A stretch of DNA of 64,000 bases, from NCBI RefSeq assembly GCF_036090055.1, contig NZ_CP107970.1, positions 5,601,001 through 5,665,000 of the forward strand, given 5' to 3'. How positions within the stretch are numbered: the stretch's first letter is position 1; every line of letters begins with the position of its first letter. The notes beneath the pieces are model-generated. The model did not search any database, was not told where the DNA came from, and saw only the letters and a list, made by a program, of their open reading frames with translations. Shown one piece after another: positions 1-8,900 of the stretch. The position numbers were made by a program, and so were the translations under genes. This stretch comes from Nocardioides sp. NBC_00368 (GTDB taxonomy: Bacteria > Actinomycetota > Actinomycetes > Propionibacteriales > Nocardioidaceae).

Positions 1-1695
1 ACCGGGCTCGAGCTCACCGAGCTCGTCGGCGAGCTTCGGGACACGGTCGCCGAGGACCGGCCCGACGGCCTCGTGGTCGAGCTCACCGGCGGTGCCGCCT
101 TCGCCGCCGACATCTCCTCGGCGTTCGAGGGGGCCGACCTGCGCCTGCTTCTCGTCACGGCCGGTGTCGTCGCCCTCCTGCTGATCCTGACCTATCGCTC
201 GCCGGTGCTGTGGCTCGTACCCCTGATCGTGGTCGCGGTGGCCGACCGCACCGCGTCGGTGGTCACCCAGATCGTCGCCGACTGGACGGGCAGCGGGCTC
301 GACGGCTCGACCTCGGGTATCACCAGCGTGCTCGTCTTCGGCGCCGGCACGAACTATGCGCTGCTGCTGGTCTCGCGCTACCGCGAGGAGCTCCGTCGGC
401 ACGCGCACCACCGCGAGGCCCTCGCCGCGGCGGTCCGTGGTTCGGGCGAGGCGATCGTGGCCAGCAACCTCACCGTCGTGCTCGCGCTGCTGGTGCTCGT
501 GTTCAGCGTCGCGCCCAACACCCGGTCCCTGGGGGTCTCGGCTGCGATCGGTCTGCTGGTCGCCCTGCTCTTCGCGCTCTTCGCACTGCCTGCCGCGCTG
601 TCGTTGTTCGGTCGTGGCCTCTTCTGGCCGTTCGTACCCCGCAACGGCGACGACGAGAAGACCCGCGACGGTGTCTGGTTCCGGATCGCCCGCACCGTGG
701 TGAGCCGCCCGGCAGCAGTGCTGGCGGTGGCCGCGGTGATCCTCGGGGTCCTCGCCTCCGGGCTCCTGGGCGTCAAGGTCGGGCTCTCGCAGACCGACCA
801 GTTCCGTGTCGAGGCCGAGTCCGTCGACGGTCTGGAGACCCTCTCGAAGCACTTCCCGCCCGGCGCCTCCGACCCGGTGACGATCGTGGTCGGAGCCGAC
901 GAGGCCGACGCCGTGCTCGCGCAGGTCAACCAGATGGACGGCGTCGACAGCGCGCGCCCGTCGGGCGAGAGCGGCGACCTGGTGAAGATCACCGCGACGC
1001 TTGATGACGCACCAGCCACACCGGAGAGCATCGAGACGATCGAGACGATGCGCAGCGAGCTGGCCGGGACCGGTGCTCTCGTCGGCGGCAGCGTGGCCAA
1101 GGACCTGGACAGCCGGAACGGTGCCGAGCGTGATCTGAAGGTCGTCGTGCCGATGATCCTGCTGGTGGTGCTGCTGGTGCTCTTCGCGGTGCTGCGGTCG
1201 ATCGTGACTCCCCTGGTGCTCGTCACCATCAGCGTGATCGCCACCTTCTCCGCCCTCGGCCTGGGTGCGTGGATGAGCACGCATGTCTTCGGGTTCCCCG
1301 CGCTCGACGTCAGCACACCGATCTACGCCTTCCTGTTCCTGGTGGCGCTCGGCGTCGACTACACGGTGTTCCTCGTCCTGCGTGCGAAGGAGGAGACCGC
1401 CGAGCACGACACCGTCGATGCGATGGTCATGGCGGTCGGGCTGACCGGTGGCGTCATCACCAGCGCCGGCATCGTGCTGGCCTCGGTGTTCGCGGTGCTG
1501 GGCGTGCTGCCGCTGATCACGCTGACTCAGGTGGGCCTGATCGTGGGTCTGGGCATCCTGCTGGACACCTTCCTCGTCCGCACCGTGGTCGTGCCCGCGG
1601 TCTTCGCGCTGGTCGGCGACAGGATCTGGTGGCCGGCGGCGGTCGCTCGCCGGCACACCAAGAAGGTCGAGCCGCCGGTCAACGACCCGCGGTGA
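1..1695 (+). CDS. MMPL/RND-family membrane transporter, 5'-truncated by the window
   Basis: The reading frame is open from base 1, so the start lies outside the window; 564 codons are visible. The protein alternates clusters of hydrophobic segments with one large extracytoplasmic domain (roughly window residues 255-375), the two-repeat layout of MMPL exporters of lipids or drugs. The first repeat carries GAGTNYALLLVSRYREEL and the second ALGVDYTVFLVLRAKEE. The second keeps the Asp expected in the proton relay, while the first has Asn at that position. The 3' end overlaps the convergent oxygenase gene by 17 bases. Substrate unknown; the family call is firm, and a drug or lipid export role is inference. 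Confidence 0.88.
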   Translation, partial: TGLELTELVGELRDTVAEDRPDGLVVELTGGAAFAADISSAFEGADLRLLLVTAGVVALLLILTYRSPVLWLVPLIVVAVADRTASVVTQIVADWTGSGLDGSTSGITSVLVFGAGTNYALLLVSRYREELRRHAHHREALAAAVRGSGEAIVASNLTVVLALLVLVFSVAPNTRSLGVSAAIGLLVALLFALFALPAALSLFGRGLFWPFVPRNGDDEKTRDGVWFRIARTVVSRPAAVLAVAAVILGVLASGLLGVKVGLSQTDQFRVEAESVDGLETLSKHFPPGASDPVTIVVGADEADAVLAQVNQMDGVDSARPSGESGDLVKITATLDDAPATPESIETIETMRSELAGTGALVGGSVAKDLDSRNGAERDLKVVVPMILLVVLLVLFAVLRSIVTPLVLVTISVIATFSALGLGAWMSTHVFGFPALDVSTPIYAFLFLVALGVDYTVFLVLRAKEETAEHDTVDAMVMAVGLTGGVITSAGIVLASVFAVLGVLPLITLTQVGLIVGLGILLDTFLVRTVVVPAVFALVGDRIWWPAAVARRHTKKVEPPVNDPR

Positions 1696-2719
1696 GGACC
1701 CTCGCGGCCTCGCGCGCGGCGGTGGCGTTGAGCACGCCGGCGCGCGAGCCCGCGAGCTTGGCGGCGATGTGCTCGTCGACCGTGACGTCACGGTAGAGGC
1801 GCGGGTGCTCGTCGTCGACGAACCCCGGCAGTGGACCGATCACCGCCTCGGCGTCGCCGTCGAAGAAGTACGCAGCCGACCGGCGTCGCCGGATGGTGCC
1901 ACCGACGATCGGCGGCTTGACCCGGTGCAGGGTCGAGAGCCACTGCTCGTTGGTCAGCCGGGTGGTGAGGTCGCCGAGGTTGATCAGCAGCGCCCCGTCG
2001 GCCGGGCTGACGTCGTGCCACTCGCCACCGTGCAGGACCTGCAGCCCCTTGACCCGGTCGGCCCACAGGATCGTGACGATCCCGTAGTCGGTGTGCTCGC
2101 CCATCCCGATCATGTCCTCGTCGACCTCGACGCGGGTGCCCTCGGGCAGGGCGTAGTTGTTCATCCGCAGGACCTCGATCGGATGAGCCGCCAGGCTTGC
2201 GATCGCGCCGCGCTGAAGGTCGAGCGCGTCCTCGAAGATCGTGACCATGGTGCGCGCGACCCGGGCGGCCTCGGCTCGCCAGGCGTCGACCCGCGCCTGG
2301 AAGCCCGGGACCGCCGGCCAGGTGTTCTCCGCGTAGTGCGCCTCGACGAGCTCGTCCTCGGGGTGGTCGGAGATCGACGAGCCGACGTTGAACGCCTCGA
2401 AGAAGTCCTTCATCCGGGTCTCGGACTGCACGCCGGCGCTGAGGGCGAGCGTCTCCGACTTCGGCGGGGTGTAGCCACGGTTCTCGGCAGCCGGGCGGCG
2501 CCACCGGCTCTTCTCCGCCGTCGGCAGGGCGAAGAAGTCGTCCATCGCCGAGGCGAGACCCTCGGCCGTAGAAGGCGCGACGCCGTGGCCGAGGATCTGG
2601 ATGAAGCCGATCTCACGGCAGGCGGTGTCGATCGCGGCGGCCACGGCCGCCAACTCCTCGGGCGTCCCGCCCTGGACGTACGCAGCGATGTCGACGGCAG
2701 GGACGTGGAAAGTGCTCAC
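1679..2719 (-). CDS. isopenicillin-N-synthase-like 2-oxoglutarate/Fe(II) oxygenase
   Basis: A 346-residue protein starting at a GTG preceded by AGGAGAG; longer in-frame starts lack a ribosome site and run into the next gene. The N-terminal DIOX_N-like half begins FHVPAVDIAAYV. The C-terminal half holds the jelly-roll signature: HTD within GEHTDYGIVTIL (first His and Asp iron ligands), a distal His in LHRVKPP and an Arg-x-Ser pair in RRRSAAYFF for 2-oxoglutarate. It lies 122 bases downstream of the dienelactone hydrolase gene on the same strand, so it may be the last gene of the cat unit. The substrate cannot be told; family members hydroxylate or desaturate small acids. Its 3' end overlaps the MMPL gene. 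Confidence 0.85.
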   Translation of the reverse strand: MSTFHVPAVDIAAYVQGGTPEELAAVAAAIDTACREIGFIQILGHGVAPSTAEGLASAMDDFFALPTAEKSRWRRPAAENRGYTPPKSETLALSAGVQSETRMKDFFEAFNVGSSISDHPEDELVEAHYAENTWPAVPGFQARVDAWRAEAARVARTMVTIFEDALDLQRGAIASLAAHPIEVLRMNNYALPEGTRVEVDEDMIGMGEHTDYGIVTILWADRVKGLQVLHGGEWHDVSPADGALLINLGDLTTRLTNEQWLSTLHRVKPPIVGGTIRRRRSAAYFFDGDAEAVIGPLPGFVDDEHPRLYRDVTVDEHIAAKLAGSRAGVLNATAAREAARVLTAGR

Positions 2720-2841
2720 AGATGCTCTCCTAGCAGGCGCAGACGGTTGGTCGTGCCCGGAGGTGTCCGCTTTCCCGGCCTGGAGGCCTTGCTGTCCGTT
2801 GAACTCGGGCTCCACCACAGTAGTGCGCCGAGGTTTCGGTG

Positions 2842-3549
2842 CTATTTCGGACCGAGGTGCTCGTCGAAGAACGCGAAGATGCGTCGCCAGGCATCCTCCG
2901 CCTCGGGCTCGGAGTAGTTGTAGCCGACCACCCGTTCCAGGGTGGGGACCGGGCGGGGGAAGCCCCATTCGTTCATGAAGCTGTGGCCGACGTCCGGGTA
3001 CTCCTTCAGGTCGCGGGGCACGTCGCCCGCGGCGAGCGCCGCCTCGACCTTGTGCACGGCGCCGGGCAGCATGCGGTCCTTGGCGCCGAAGCTCGCGACC
3101 ATCGGGCATGAGGAGCTCAGCTCGGACAGGTCCCTCGGCAGCACCCCGTAGTTCGGTGCCGCCGCGTCGAAGATGCCCCGGGGAGCCAGCAGGAGCGTGA
3201 AGCCGCCGCCCATGCAGAAGCCGACGATGCCGACCTTGCCGGTGCAGCGGGGGTCGGCGGCGAGGTGGTCGCGGGCGGCGATCAGGTCGTCGACCGCGGT
3301 GCCCTTGCCGGTCACCAGCGACTTCATCGTGCTGACGACGCATCCGACCTTCGGGCCGCGATGGTAGAGCGACGGGGTCAGCGCCAGGTAGCCGTTGGCG
3401 GCGATCCGGTCGCCGATCCGCTGAACGTCCGACGCCACGCCCATGAGGTCCTGCACGACGACCACGCCGGGCCAGGGGCCGTCGCCGTCGGGCACCGACA
3501 GATGGCCACGGGTCGGCCCCGCGGGAGCCGCATAGTCGATCATCGACAT
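2842..3549 (-). CDS. dienelactone hydrolase family protein
   Basis: A 235-residue alpha/beta hydrolase. The nucleophile elbow is GFCMGG (Cys rather than Ser, as in dienelactone hydrolases), followed by Asp in GAKDRM and His in DVGHSF, completing the Cys-Asp-His triad. The chosen ATG follows GAGGTGATGAG; an upstream in-frame ATG (base 3570) has no ribosome site and another lies two codons downstream. It follows catC on the same strand after 49 bases. In this setting it could open cis-dienelactone or related lactones leaking from the catechol branch. No chlorocatechol dioxygenase is present, so a dedicated chloroaromatic role is not supported. Cytoplasmic; no signal peptide. Confidence 0.88.
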   Translation of the reverse strand: MSMIDYAAPAGPTRGHLSVPDGDGPWPGVVVVQDLMGVASDVQRIGDRIAANGYLALTPSLYHRGPKVGCVVSTMKSLVTGKGTAVDDLIAARDHLAADPRCTGKVGIVGFCMGGGFTLLLAPRGIFDAAAPNYGVLPRDLSELSSSCPMVASFGAKDRMLPGAVHKVEAALAAGDVPRDLKEYPDVGHSFMNEWGFPRPVPTLERVVGYNYSEPEAEDAWRRIFAFFDEHLGPK

Positions 3550-3598
3550 CTCATCACCTCGGGCGCTCATCCTTGCAGGTCGAGCGCCCGAGGTGCGA

Positions 3599-3877
3599 TC
3601 AGTCCACCTTGGAGGGGTGTTTCGCCAGCGGGGTGACCTGCACGTCCATGTAGGGGAACAGCGGCAGGCCGGAGAGGATCTGGTGGAGCTCGTCGTGGGA
3701 CTCGACGTCGAAGACCGAGAAGTTCGCGTACTCCCCGGCGATGCGCCACAGGTGCGGCCACTTCCCGGCGCGCTGGAGCTCCTGGGCGTAGGCCTTCTCG
3801 CGGGCGATCGTGTCGTCGCGGACGTCCGGATCCAGGTCGTGCGGGATCCGGACGTCCATGCGTACGTGATAGAGCAT
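3599..3877 (-). CDS. catC: muconolactone delta-isomerase
   Basis: A 92-residue protein starting MLYHVRMDVRIPHDL and ending in the family's typical YMDVQVTPLAKHPSKVD tail; the length matches CatC (about 92-96 residues). It converts muconolactone to beta-ketoadipate enol-lactone, the third step of catechol ortho-cleavage. Its ATG shares one base with the catA stop (TGATG), so the two are translationally coupled. Part of the minus-strand unit LysR-catB-catA-catC. No competing identity is apparent. Confidence 0.96.
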   Translation of the reverse strand: MLYHVRMDVRIPHDLDPDVRDDTIAREKAYAQELQRAGKWPHLWRIAGEYANFSVFDVESHDELHQILSGLPLFPYMDVQVTPLAKHPSKVD

Positions 3878-4752
3878 CAGCCGCGAACCGGGTCGAGGAC
3901 GAAGCCGTAGTCGACGTTGACGGAGCCGTCCTCGTTGGCGACGGGCGCGAGCACGAGCTCGGGCTTGACCGCCGAGGCGATGTCGTCGTCGTTGTGCTCG
4001 TCACCGGGGAAGTAGAGCTGGGCGGTGAGGAGCTCGTGGCCCGGGGCCGACACCTTGACGTGCAGGTGGGCCGGACGCCAGGCGTGCCAGCCGGCGGCAG
4101 CGATGAGCTTGCCGCAGGAGCCGTCGGTCGGGATCTGGTAGGGCGCTGGCTGGATCGTGTGGATCTCGAAGGCGCCGTCGGCACCGACGGTGAAGCTGCC
4201 GCGCAGGTTCCACTCCGGGATGCCGGGGGCGAACTGGGAGTAGAAGCCGTCGGCGTCGGCGTGCCAGAGCTCGACCTTGGCGCCGTCGAGCGGGGTGCCG
4301 TCGGTCGAGGTGATCGTGCCGGTCCAGGTCAGCGGGGTGCCGGACTCGCCCTCGCGCATCGGGATGGTGCCGTTGGCACCCTGCTCCGGGGCCTCGGGGA
4401 CGTAGTAGGGGCCCTCGATGGTGCCCTTGTTGCCCTCGCGGTGCTCGGTGGCGACCTTCTCGATCTCGTGCTCGACCCAGACGTCGAGGAAGAGCGGCCA
4501 CTCGCCGTCCTTGCCGACCTGGATCAGCCACGCCTTGAGCGCGTTGTACTCGTCGTAGCTGACCTTCTCCTCGCGGATCGTGTCGTAGACGGCGTTGAGC
4601 ACGCGCTTGGCGAGCCGGTCGACGCGCTCGGGCGGGGTGTCCTTGACGGCGTCGAAGGGCGACTTGTCGGCGGCGAACCGCTCGGTGGCGGAGGCGCCCG
4701 AGGCGGCCGCGGTGGCTGCCTCGGCGGACTCGAGGGTCTGGTCGGTGGTCAT
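3877..4752 (-). CDS. catA: catechol 1,2-dioxygenase
   Basis: A 291-residue intradiol ring-cleavage dioxygenase converting catechol to cis,cis-muconate. The helical N-terminal dimerisation region (residues about 30-105) precedes the beta-sandwich catalytic domain. The four non-heme Fe(III) ligands are recognisable: Tyr171 (GFYSQF), Tyr205 (PAPYQIP), His229 and His231 (RPAHLHVKV). EGPYYVPEAP near residue 113 is the usual domain entry. It overlaps catC by one base and lies 38 bases after catB, so catB, catA and catC form an operon. The first ~25 residues (Ala/Glu-rich) are a variable extension. Catechol would come from BenABCD and perhaps from the flavin hydroxylase at 24863-27053. Confidence 0.96.
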   Translation of the reverse strand: MTTDQTLESAEAATAAASGASATERFAADKSPFDAVKDTPPERVDRLAKRVLNAVYDTIREEKVSYDEYNALKAWLIQVGKDGEWPLFLDVWVEHEIEKVATEHREGNKGTIEGPYYVPEAPEQGANGTIPMREGESGTPLTWTGTITSTDGTPLDGAKVELWHADADGFYSQFAPGIPEWNLRGSFTVGADGAFEIHTIQPAPYQIPTDGSCGKLIAAAGWHAWRPAHLHVKVSAPGHELLTAQLYFPGDEHNDDDIASAVKPELVLAPVANEDGSVNVDYGFVLDPVRG

Positions 4753-4790
4753 GAGTGTGTCCTCTCGTGTTGCGGTGTGGGGTCCGGTGT

Positions 4791-5894
4791 TCAGTTGTCG
4801 GTGCGGTAGCGATCCAGCTTCTCCGGATCGATCTCGACCCCGAGGCCGGCACCAGGACGTACGGCGAGCTCGCCGTCGCGGATCTCGAGCGGCTCGGTGA
4901 GCAGGTCATCGGCCATGTCGAGGAAGTTGGAGAGCTCACCGGCCCGGCGGGAGGTGAGCCGGTGGGCCGCGCCGAAGGCGATCGAGCAGGCGCTGCCGAG
5001 CTGGCCGTCGATCTGGTTGCCCATCACGACCTCCAGCCCGAGACCCTCGGCCAGATGGAGCACCTGCTGCGACCCGGTGAAGCCGGTGCGCGCGGTCTTG
5101 ATGCTGATGGCGGTGGCGGAGCCACCGAGCACCTCGCGGGTCACGTCGGCCGCCGTCGGCACCGACTCGTCGGCGATGAACGGCACGTCGACCTGGCTGA
5201 CCAGCCAGCGCCGCCCGAGCACGTCGTCGGCCGGGTTGAGCTCCTCGGCGAAGAGCAGGTCCAGGTCGGCCATCTGCTTCATCGCGCGGGCGGACTCGGC
5301 CGCGGTCCAGCCGCGGTTGCCGTCGACGTACAGCTCGATCTCGGCGCCGAACCGTTCCCGCAGGGCACGGACGACGGCGGTGTCGAGCTCGATGGGGGAG
5401 CGGCCGACCTTCACCTTGAACGTCGAGATCCCGTACGTCTCCCGCATCCGCTCCGCCTCGGCGACCATCGCCTCGGGCGAGTCGAAGCCGAGCATGTGCG
5501 AGACGCGCATCCGGTCGGTGAAGGCGCCGAGGAGGTCGACGACCCGCAGGTCGAGGGTCTTGCCGAGGGCGTCCCACATGGCCATGTCGACTGCGGCCTT
5601 TGCGGTGGGGTTGCCGACGGTGCGCTCCATCAGCGCGCGGGCGGTCTCCCGCTCGAGCAGGGTGAGCCCGGCGAGCTGCGGGGCGAAGAGCTGGTCGATC
5701 ACGGCGATGATCCCGGCCTGGGTCTCGCCGTAGGTGAACGGCCGCGGCGGCGCCTCGGCGACGCCCACGACACCGTCGTCGGTGTGGACCCGGACCAGCA
5801 CGTGCTGGGCGGTGTGGACCTCGCCGGAGGCGAAGCGCAGCGGTTTGCGGTAGGGGATGGCGAACGGGATCGCCTCGACCTTGGTGATCTTCAT
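4791..5894 (-). CDS. catB: muconate cycloisomerase
   Basis: A 367-residue enolase-superfamily enzyme that lactonises cis,cis-muconate to muconolactone. Visible catalytic elements: Lys-x-Lys in FKVKVG, Asp/Asn of DGNRGW, Glu in FAEELNP, Asp-Glu of ADESV (metal ligands) and Lys of ISIKTARTGF. The ATG overlaps the TGA of the LysR gene upstream (ATGA), so the start is set by coupling; the frame stays open further upstream only as a shadow of the regulator. Followed by catA after 38 bases. The enolase scaffold also includes chloromuconate cycloisomerases and o-succinylbenzoate synthases, but the catA/catC neighbours settle the assignment. Confidence 0.95.
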   Translation of the reverse strand: MKITKVEAIPFAIPYRKPLRFASGEVHTAQHVLVRVHTDDGVVGVAEAPPRPFTYGETQAGIIAVIDQLFAPQLAGLTLLERETARALMERTVGNPTAKAAVDMAMWDALGKTLDLRVVDLLGAFTDRMRVSHMLGFDSPEAMVAEAERMRETYGISTFKVKVGRSPIELDTAVVRALRERFGAEIELYVDGNRGWTAAESARAMKQMADLDLLFAEELNPADDVLGRRWLVSQVDVPFIADESVPTAADVTREVLGGSATAISIKTARTGFTGSQQVLHLAEGLGLEVVMGNQIDGQLGSACSIAFGAAHRLTSRRAGELSNFLDMADDLLTEPLEIRDGELAVRPGAGLGVEIDPEKLDRYRTDN

Positions 5895-6802
5895 GACCGG
5901 GGAGCTTCCAGACGGGGTGCGGTGAACAGGTCGGCTGCCTCGAGGATCTCGATGACGGCGTCGACGACGGGGTTGTCGTCGTCGGTGCGGTAGGCGAGGG
6001 AGAGCTCGACGCTGCCCGCGTCGAGCAGGTCTCGGAAGACCACGCCCTCCAGCGGGAGGGCACGGACCGAGGCCGGGACGACCGCGACGCCGAGGCCCGC
6101 GGCGACCAGCGCCAGCAGGACCGCGGTGCTCGGCGCCTCGTGCTCGCGGCGCGGCACGAACCCGGCCTCGCGGCAGCTGCGCAGGACGGCTTCGTTGACC
6201 GCGGAGTCGCGGGCGCTGTAGGCGATGAACGGCTCGGTGCGCAGGTCGGCGAGCGCCACGACCGGCTCGACGGCGAGCCGGTGGTCGAGGGGGATGGCGA
6301 GGGCGAGGGGCTCGACCTCGAGGGTGCGCAGGGTCAGCCCCTCGCCGACGGCCGGCGGCCGCAGTACGCCGAGGTCGAGCGCCCCGCTCTGCAGCCGCTC
6401 GCACTGGGCCGGCGTGAGCAGGTCGGCGTGGATCTCGAGCGCCACCCCGGGCAGCTCGCGCTTGACCACCCGGGCGATGCCGGGCAGGTGCGAGAACGAC
6501 GCGGTGCCGGTCAGGCCCAGGCGCACCAGGCCGTGGCGGCCGGCCCCGATGCGGCGTACGCCTCGGACGCTGTCGTCGACGGCGGCCAGGACCCGCGCGG
6601 CCTCGGTGCGCAGGAACTCGCCGGCGGGGGTGAGGGAGACCTGGCGGGTCGTCCGGGTGAACAGGGTGACGTCGAGCTCGGACTCGAGCTGGCGGATCGC
6701 CTGGGAGAGCGCCGGCTGGGCGATGTGCAGCTGTGCCGCGGCCTGTCCGAAGTGACAGGTCTCGGCGACCGCGGCGAAGTACCGCAGGTGGCGTAGCTCC
6801 AT
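5891..6802 (-). CDS. LysR-type regulator of the cat/ben region
   Basis: A 303-residue LTTR. The winged-helix HTH covers residues 1-60 (MELRHLRYFAAVAETCHFGQ through TRTTRQVSLTPAGEF) and the rest is the periplasmic-binding-like effector domain. The start ATG has GAGGAG eight bases upstream. Its stop overlaps the catB start, so regulator and catB are co-transcribed, whereas cat regulators of this class are usually divergent from catB. It is divergent from benA, with a 192-base shared control region. By analogy with CatR/CatM/BenM it probably responds to muconate (or benzoate); that part is inference. Confidence 0.9.
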   Translation of the reverse strand: MELRHLRYFAAVAETCHFGQAAAQLHIAQPALSQAIRQLESELDVTLFTRTTRQVSLTPAGEFLRTEAARVLAAVDDSVRGVRRIGAGRHGLVRLGLTGTASFSHLPGIARVVKRELPGVALEIHADLLTPAQCERLQSGALDLGVLRPPAVGEGLTLRTLEVEPLALAIPLDHRLAVEPVVALADLRTEPFIAYSARDSAVNEAVLRSCREAGFVPRREHEAPSTAVLLALVAAGLGVAVVPASVRALPLEGVVFRDLLDAGSVELSLAYRTDDDNPVVDAVIEILEAADLFTAPRLEAPRS

Positions 6803-6994
6803 GAAGCGCTCCTCACGAGGTGGTGACGACCGCCACACTAGGCCCGCGATAGATAAACAACAAGGACGAAACAGACGCCTATTGATTGATCTGAATGATC
6901 AATGGATGCCTAGGTCGGAACTGGGCATTCGCCTGGTGTGACGGCCGCCACTCCTTGCGAAGGTGTGGTGACCGTCACCCGTTGGAGGCATCAC
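6803..6994. promoter_or_regulatory. divergent LysR/benA control region with an LTTR-like palindrome
   Basis: 192 bases separate the regulator from benA. The only AT-rich island holds ATTGAT (6881-6886) and its inverse ATCAAT (6898-6903), arms 11 bases apart, a spacing that suits a LysR T-N11-A box. A purine-rich GATAAACAACAAGGAC lies next to it. benA has TGGAGG six bases before its ATG. The role as operator is inferred from position and symmetry. Confidence 0.5.
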
Positions 6995-8362
6995 ATGACC
7001 GCACCGCTCACCGAGAGCCTGGGCCACATCGAGAACGTCCTGGCGGACGCCGTGGTCGAGGACCGCGAGGCCGGGATCTACCGCGCCAACCGCCGGATCT
7101 TCACCGACGAGGAGATCTTCGAGCTGGAGATGAAGCACATCTTCGAGGGCAACTGGATCTACCTCGCCCACGAGAGTCAGGTGCCGAACCCCGGCGACTA
7201 CCTCACCACCTACATCGGTCGGCAGCCGGTCGTGATCACCCGCGACAAGGACGGCGAGCTGCACTGCATGATCAACGCCTGCGCCCACCGCGGCGCGATG
7301 CTGTGCCGGCGCAAGACCGACAACCGGATGACGCTGACCTGCCCGTTCCACGGCTGGACGTTCCGCAACGACGGCACCTTGCTCAAGGTCAAGGACCCCG
7401 ACGACGCCGGCTACCCGGAGAGCTTCAACACCGAGGGCTCCCACAACCTCACCCACGTGGCGCGCTTCGACAGCTATCGGGGCTTCCTGTTCGGCTCGCT
7501 CAACGAGGACGTGCTCCCGCTGGACGAGCACCTCGGCGACACCGTCAAGGTCATCGACATGCTCGTCGACCAGTCGCCCGACGGGCTCGAGGTGCTGCGC
7601 GGTGCCTCGACCTACACCTACGACGGCAACTGGAAGGTGCAGGCGGAGAACGGCGCCGACGGCTACCACGTCACCGCGACGCACTGGAACTACGCCGCCA
7701 CCACCTCGCGCCGCAACACCGGTGAGTCGAAGAACACCACCAAGACCGTCGACGCCGGCAGCTGGGGCAAGGCCGGGGGTGGCTACTGGTCCTACCCGAA
7801 CGGCCACCTGTGCCTGTGGACCTGGGCGGCCAACCCGGCCGACCGGCCGCTGTGGGACCAGATGGACACGCTCAAGGAGAAGTTCGGCGACGCCAAGGGC
7901 GAGTTCATGGTCAAGGGTTCCCGCAACCTGCTGCTCTACCCGAACGTGTATCTGATGGACCAGTTCTCGACCCAGATCCGGCACTTCCGGCCGATCTCGG
8001 TCGACAAGACCGAGGTCACCATCTACTGCATCGCCCCGAAGGGCGAGAGCCCCGAGTCGCGCGCCTGGCGGATCCGGCAGTACGAGGACTTCTTCAACGC
8101 CTCCGGCATGGCCACGCCCGACGACCTGGAGGAGTTCCGCTCCTGCTACGTGACGTACCAGGCCTCCGCAGCGCCGTGGAACGACATGAGCCGCGGTGCC
8201 GAACACTGGCTCACCGGGCCCGACGAGGTCGCCGAGGCGCTGGAGATGCCGGGCGTCATCTCGGCCGGTGCGAAGAACGAGGACGAGGGCCTGTACCCGG
8301 TCATGCACGCCCAGTGGGCCGAGCAGATGCGTACGGCCATCGCGAACGAGAAGGGTGAGTGA
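6995..8362 (+). CDS. benA: benzoate 1,2-dioxygenase, oxygenase alpha subunit
   Basis: A 455-residue ring-hydroxylating oxygenase large subunit. The Rieske centre is C96-x-H98 and C116-x2-H119 (CAHRGAML, TCPFHGW). The mononuclear iron site includes H225 and H230 (GYHVTATH). With BenB and BenC it converts benzoate, O2 and NADH to 1,6-dihydroxycyclohexa-2,4-diene-1-carboxylate. The ATG at 6995 is preceded by TGGAGG; an upstream in-frame ATG at 6938 would add 19 poorly conserved residues. The stop overlaps the benB start. Neighbours benB, benC/benD, benK and benE fix benzoate as the likely substrate over other RHO substrates. Confidence 0.96.
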   Translation: MTAPLTESLGHIENVLADAVVEDREAGIYRANRRIFTDEEIFELEMKHIFEGNWIYLAHESQVPNPGDYLTTYIGRQPVVITRDKDGELHCMINACAHRGAMLCRRKTDNRMTLTCPFHGWTFRNDGTLLKVKDPDDAGYPESFNTEGSHNLTHVARFDSYRGFLFGSLNEDVLPLDEHLGDTVKVIDMLVDQSPDGLEVLRGASTYTYDGNWKVQAENGADGYHVTATHWNYAATTSRRNTGESKNTTKTVDAGSWGKAGGGYWSYPNGHLCLWTWAANPADRPLWDQMDTLKEKFGDAKGEFMVKGSRNLLLYPNVYLMDQFSTQIRHFRPISVDKTEVTIYCIAPKGESPESRAWRIRQYEDFFNASGMATPDDLEEFRSCYVTYQASAAPWNDMSRGAEHWLTGPDEVAEALEMPGVISAGAKNEDEGLYPVMHAQWAEQMRTAIANEKGE

Positions 8363-8892
8363 CGATGACGATCACGCAGCAGAACATCGCGACCGGGGCG
8401 AAGCTGATCACCCAGAACTCGATCGAGCAGTTCCTCTACCGCGAGGCGCGCTTCCTCGACGACCGCGAGTTCGAGAAGTGGCTCGAGTGCTACGCCGACG
8501 ACGTCGTCTACTGGATGCCCTGCTGGGACGACGCCGACCTCCTCACCGAGGACCCGCAGACCGAGATGTCCCTCATCTACTACCCCAACAAGGGTGGTCT
8601 GGAGGACCGCGTCTTCCGGATCCGTACGGAGCGGTCCTCGGCGACCTCGCTGCCGGAGCCGCGTACGTCCCACAGCATCAGCAACGTCGAGGTCATCGAG
8701 CGCCGCGGCGACCTGGTCGACGTGCGCTTCAACTGGCACACCATGTACTTCCGCTACAAGACCGTCGACCCCTACTACGGCACGTCGTTCTACACCATCG
8801 ACTTCTCCGGAGAGCAGCCGTTGATCCGCCGCAAGACCGTGGTGCTGAAGAACGACTACATCCACCACGTCGTCGACATCTACCACGTCTGA
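8359..8892 (+). CDS. benB: benzoate 1,2-dioxygenase, oxygenase beta subunit
   Basis: A 177-residue small subunit of the cone-shaped alpha/beta fold (SnoaL-like), with typical stretches FLYREARFLDDREFEKWL and DVVYWMP. It has no redox centre and stabilises the alpha3beta3 hexamer. The GTG start overlaps the benA stop (GTGA); an ATG two codons later is the alternative. AAGGGTGAG precedes it. The next gene begins nine bases after its stop, so the benA-benB-benCD block is one transcript. Confidence 0.95.
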   Translation: MTMTITQQNIATGAKLITQNSIEQFLYREARFLDDREFEKWLECYADDVVYWMPCWDDADLLTEDPQTEMSLIYYPNKGGLEDRVFRIRTERSSATSLPEPRTSHSISNVEVIERRGDLVDVRFNWHTMYFRYKTVDPYYGTSFYTIDFSGEQPLIRRKTVVLKNDYIHHVVDIYHV

Positions 8893-8900
8893 GGCGCGCG

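Noticed and set aside
2842..6802. Chlorocatechol (modified ortho) pathway
   Set aside because: A dienelactone hydrolase is next to cat genes, but catA, catB and catC look like the plain catechol set and muconolactone isomerase is present; there is no maleylacetate reductase.
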